DNA from: Dietzia sp. B32
GTDB taxonomy: Bacteria; Actinomycetota; Actinomycetes; Mycobacteriales; Mycobacteriaceae
Assembly: GCF_024732245.1 (NCBI RefSeq)
Contig: NZ_CP093845.1
Span: forward strand, 1,612,001 to 1,676,000
DNA length: 64,000 nucleotides
Reading direction: 5' to 3'
Of this stretch, positions 58,677 through 64,000 are shown piece by piece. The position numbers and the translations under genes were made by a program. Below the pieces are notes generated by a model. The model made no database searches. It was not told where the DNA came from and saw nothing but the letters and a program-made list of their open reading frames with translations. The stretch's first letter is position 1. The number at the start of each line of letters is the position of its first letter.

Positions 58677-58723
58677 GGCGTGCGGGTGCGACCCGAGGTC
58701 GTCTCGGGACGCACCCGCACGCC
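58677..58723 (-). terminator. Strong hairpin between grpE and dnaJ
   Basis: A 21-bp stem with one A-A mismatch (58677-58697 with 58703-58723), 5-nt loop, lies 21 nt after the grpE stop. It looks like the intrinsic terminators seen elsewhere in the window but sits inside the dnaK-grpE-dnaJ-hspR operon. Confidence 0.75.
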
Positions 58724-58743
58724 GGGATGGTGAGGCGCCCGAC

Positions 58744-59348
58744 TCAGCGGACGATCACCATCGCCGTCCGCAGGGTCCGCTCGCCGTGGCGGTAGCCCTT
58801 GCGCAGTACCGTGCCCAGCACGGGCTCGGACCCCTCGGACTCGTCCTGCACGGCCTCGTGCAGGGCCGGGTCGAACGCGTCGCCCTCGGCACCGAAGGCC
58901 TCGACACCCTGGGCGGTGAGCAGTGCGCGGACCTTGTCGGCGAAGACCTTGAGCGGCCCCTCCGCGAGGTCACCGTGCGCCTCGGCGCGGTCGAGGTCGT
59001 CGACGACTCCCAGCAACTCGATCAGGACCGAGCCCTTGGCGGTGTCGATGATCGACTGGCGGTCCCGCTCGACGCGGCGGCGGTAGTTGGCGAACTCCGC
59101 CGACACCCGCTGCAGGTCCGCGGTCCGCTCGTCGAGCTGCGCCTGCAGCGCGGCGGTCGGGTCCTCCGTCTGGACGTCACCGGTCGGGGCGCCCCCCGCG
59201 TCAGCGGCGTCGGCTGCGGTGCCGTCGCCGGCCGGCGCGGTGCCGTCGTCGACGATCTCGGCCTCGACGGCCTCGGCGGCCTGCTCGGCCTCGTCGTCAG
59301 CGCCGGCCCACGCGGCCTTCTCGGAGGCGTCGGTCTGCTCGGGGCGGG

Positions 59349-59352
<4 letters not shown>
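58744..59352 (-). CDS. grpE: GrpE nucleotide exchange factor
   Basis: 202 residues. An acidic N-terminal region is followed by the long coiled coil and '[17 protein letters not shown]', then '[16 protein letters not shown]' and the beta-domain '[15 protein letters not shown]' to '[16 protein letters not shown]', all GrpE hallmarks. It exchanges ADP on DnaK. GTG 59352 overlaps the dnaK stop by 4 nt. Confidence 0.97.
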
Positions 59353-61202
<1,850 letters not shown>

Positions 61203-61360
61203 GGTGTTCTCCTTCTACTGCGTGTACGAATCGCTTCGCGTACGGATGCTCGTTAAGCGGACCCGACTCAAGGCTCGGATCGATGGTTCCACCCTGCCTG
61301 CCGGTGGCCCGTCGAGTCAACCCGACTTGAGTCCGGCTCGCTGAGGTTTGTCGACCCTTA

Positions 61361-61387
61361 TAACCGGCACCCCGTCGAATCCATTCC
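61361..61387 (-). promoter_or_regulatory. SigH-like promoter of dnaK
   Basis: Minus strand: GGAAT (61383-61387), 18-bp spacer, GTTA (61361-61364), the same layout as the clpB promoter. It is about 160 nt upstream of the dnaK ATG. Confidence 0.5.
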
Positions 61388-61412
61388 GGCAGTGGCGCAA
61401 CTCACACACACA

Positions 61413-61433
61413 ATTGAGCCGAGGGGACTCAAT
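61413..61433. promoter_or_regulatory. HAIR-like element upstream of dnaK
   Basis: ATTGAGC-N7-ACTCAAT differs from CTTGAGT-N7-ACTCAAG at three of fourteen half-site positions but keeps the exact spacing. It lies about 25 nt upstream of the SigH-like promoter. Further single half-sites (ACTCAAG at 61266, CTTGAGT at 61326) lie in the leader. Confidence 0.6.
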
Positions 61434-61570
61434 GAACGACGAAGAGCGCCCCGGCCACCGCCTCGGGGCGGTGGCGTCCGGGACGCTCTACGGTCGGAGA
61501 TTCGGGAAGGTGCGACGACGACAAAGGTGCGACGACGACGACGACGCGGCACGCCGCCACCGGGAACGGA

Positions 61571-62977
<1,407 letters not shown>

Positions 62978-63157
62978 CTAGCGGCAGGTCCCCCGAATCT
63001 CCGACTCAGCTCCGCTTCATCAATCGCCAGTCAAATCCCACCAATCACACGTGTCACACTGGACTCACTAATCACATCTCCGTAATCTGAGCCGCAACAC
63101 ACCGAACCGCGGCCGGTGGGCCCGTCGCCGACCAGCCGTGCATTCCGGAAGGCCATC

Positions 63158-64000
63158 ATGCGCATCACCTCGAAGTTCGCCGCCGTCGCCGCCGCCGCGG
63201 CGCTGGTGGTCACCGCGACCCCCGCCGGGGCGGCGCCCGCTCCCACACCGGGAAACCCGGCTCCCTCCGCCGCCCGACCCGCCGTCGAGCAGCCTCTTCC
63301 CGCGCTCGCCGACGCCCTCGCTCCACAGCTCACGTCGCTCGTCGAGGCACTGCGACGTGATCTCGGACTCACTCCCGAGCAGTTCCTGACCCAGGCCGGG
63401 ATCGGTGAGCGACTCTCCGCGGCACAACCGAGGTGGGAGCAGCAGTTCCGCGAGGCGTTCGGGGGCGTCTGGCTCGACGACGAGGGCACCGGTCTCGTCG
63501 GCGTCGTCGCGGGCGCGGCCGGCGAGGACCTGCGCCGCGAGGCCACCCGGGCCGGCTTCACCGTCAAGGACGTCGCCCTCAGCACGAGTGAGCTCGAGGC
63601 ACGGGAGCGTCAGGTCGTCACGATCATCGAGGGATTCCCCGAGGACCTACGGGAGCTCGTCACCGACGTCCGCGTCGATCCCACCCGCAACACGGTCGTC
63701 GTCACCACCCGCGGCGGCGAGGCGGCCCAGCTCGGCAACCTCGACGCCCGCCTGCGCGACCTCGCCGAGATCGACATGATCGAGGCTCCGGACCCGGCGT
63801 TCGACACCGCCCCGTTCGGCAGCGAGGGAGGCACCGAGTCCGACGGCGAGCCGACGATGGACGGGCTCGAACCTGCGACGACCCGCACCGGCGCCCGGGC
63901 CGGAGCGCCGGAGACACCCGGGAGCGGTGGCGACTCCGGATCGCTCGGCAGCCTGGCCCTGCTCAATGACGCGGGCTTCGTCCCCGAGGGACCGATGCGC
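63158..64000 (+). CDS. Secreted protein with alpha-lytic-protease-like propeptide, 3'-truncated
   Basis: The frame from ATG 63158 runs off the window (281 residues seen). The signal peptide is cleaved near AGA-APA (25-26). Then comes a Pro/Ala linker and a segment 'LRRDLGLTPEQFLTQAGIGE' and 'FGGVWLDDEGTGLVGV', characteristic of Streptogrisin/alpha-lytic-protease propeptides (Pro_Al_protease). A second such subdomain ('VTDVRVDPTRNTVVVTTRGG') follows. After a linker with 'GSGGDSGSLGSLALLN' the sequence ends. A mature S1-type serine protease would be expected beyond the edge. It is not visible, so the protease identity is inferred. Confidence 0.75.
   Translation, partial: MRITSKFAAVAAAAALVVTATPAGAAPAPTPGNPAPSAARPAVEQPLPALADALAPQLTSLVEALRRDLGLTPEQFLTQAGIGERLSAAQPRWEQQFREAFGGVWLDDEGTGLVGVVAGAAGEDLRREATRAGFTVKDVALSTSELEARERQVVTIIEGFPEDLRELVTDVRVDPTRNTVVVTTRGGEAAQLGNLDARLRDLAEIDMIEAPDPAFDTAPFGSEGGTESDGEPTMDGLEPATTRTGARAGAPETPGSGGDSGSLGSLALLNDAGFVPEGPMR

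Larger units (their letters stand above)
61203..61570. other. dnaK upstream region and gdhA 3' region
   Basis: About 370 nt without a supportable gene. It carries a SigH-like promoter and HAIR-like element for dnaK. A weak hairpin (61454-61462 with 61467-61475), perhaps the gdhA terminator, and a GAC-repeat stretch near 61508-61551 complete it. A plus-strand frame at 61431 is short and low complexity, so I do not call it. Confidence 0.6.

Overview
The window is high-GC actinobacterial DNA, probably from a mycolic-acid bacterium (Mycobacteriales/Corynebacteriales); Dietzia is my best guess, but the genus is inference. The evidence is the set of anchor genes purA, fba, pyrE, clpB and dnaK-grpE-dnaJ-hspR, an Rv0360c-type DUF3151 gene, HspR (HAIR) operators, SigH-like promoters, one IdeR-like iron box and a pair of tiny PorA/PorH-like proteins. 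From memory, the order purA, Rv0358-like, Rv0360c-like, Rv0361-like, fba, DedA, SpoU methyltransferase, pyrE, Rv0383c-like, clpB matches the Mycobacterium tuberculosis Rv0357c-Rv0384c block. Lineage-specific genes sit between these anchors. No rRNA, tRNA, CRISPR array or insertion sequence was seen.

Layout. 1-3.1 kb: a partial DUF1023-type hydrolase with a small partner, a DUF1648 membrane protein and purT. 3.2-8.7 kb: four secreted two-cysteine proteins, with an alpha-methylacyl-CoA racemase and a GntR regulator between them. 8.8-15.1 kb: purA, the 5-oxoprolinase operon pxpA-pxpB-pxpC, an Rv0358-like gene, a FUSC transporter and DUF3151. 15.3-25.1 kb: a trimethylamine monooxygenase, PhoD, an Rv0361-like protein, a DUF222/HNH protein, fba, an LLM oxidoreductase, DedA and a three-gene HTH/DUF2975 operon. 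25.1-27.9 kb: a coupled pyrE-lysoplasmalogenase-SDR-rRNA/tRNA methyltransferase operon. 28-32.6 kb: three more secreted paralogs, divergent from a large secreted Ig-like protein. 32.7-42.4 kb: an acidic membrane protein, a sulfurtransferase, the porin-like pair, clpB, an Ltp lipoprotein, a metzincin-like protease, a nitroreductase and a ROK protein. 42.5-56.9 kb: a SNF2 helicase, an ArsR/SRPBCC pair, a DUF368 transporter, a type II flavohemoglobin, a nitrilase-family enzyme, two membrane acyltransferases (one fused to an adenylation and carrier module under an IdeR-like box). 57-64 kb: hspR, dnaJ, grpE, dnaK, gdhA and a truncated secreted protein with a protease-propeptide look.

Themes. (1) Cell envelope: seven secreted paralogs, each with two cysteines and most with Gly-Ser-Leu-Gly-Ser motifs, are spread over three loci and usually followed by strong hairpin terminators. 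I recognise no described family for them, and they are the best candidate for an undescribed envelope system. The porin-like pair, the DedA and DUF368 lipid-carrier transporters, FUSC and the metzincin-like protease fit the same theme. (2) Heat shock: clpB and dnaK both carry a HAIR-type operator and a GGAAT-N18-GTT SigH-like promoter, and hspR lies downstream of dnaJ, giving a closed regulatory loop. (3) Iron: an apparently leaderless adenylation-carrier-acyltransferase gene sits under an IdeR-like box and may modify a siderophore or surface molecule.
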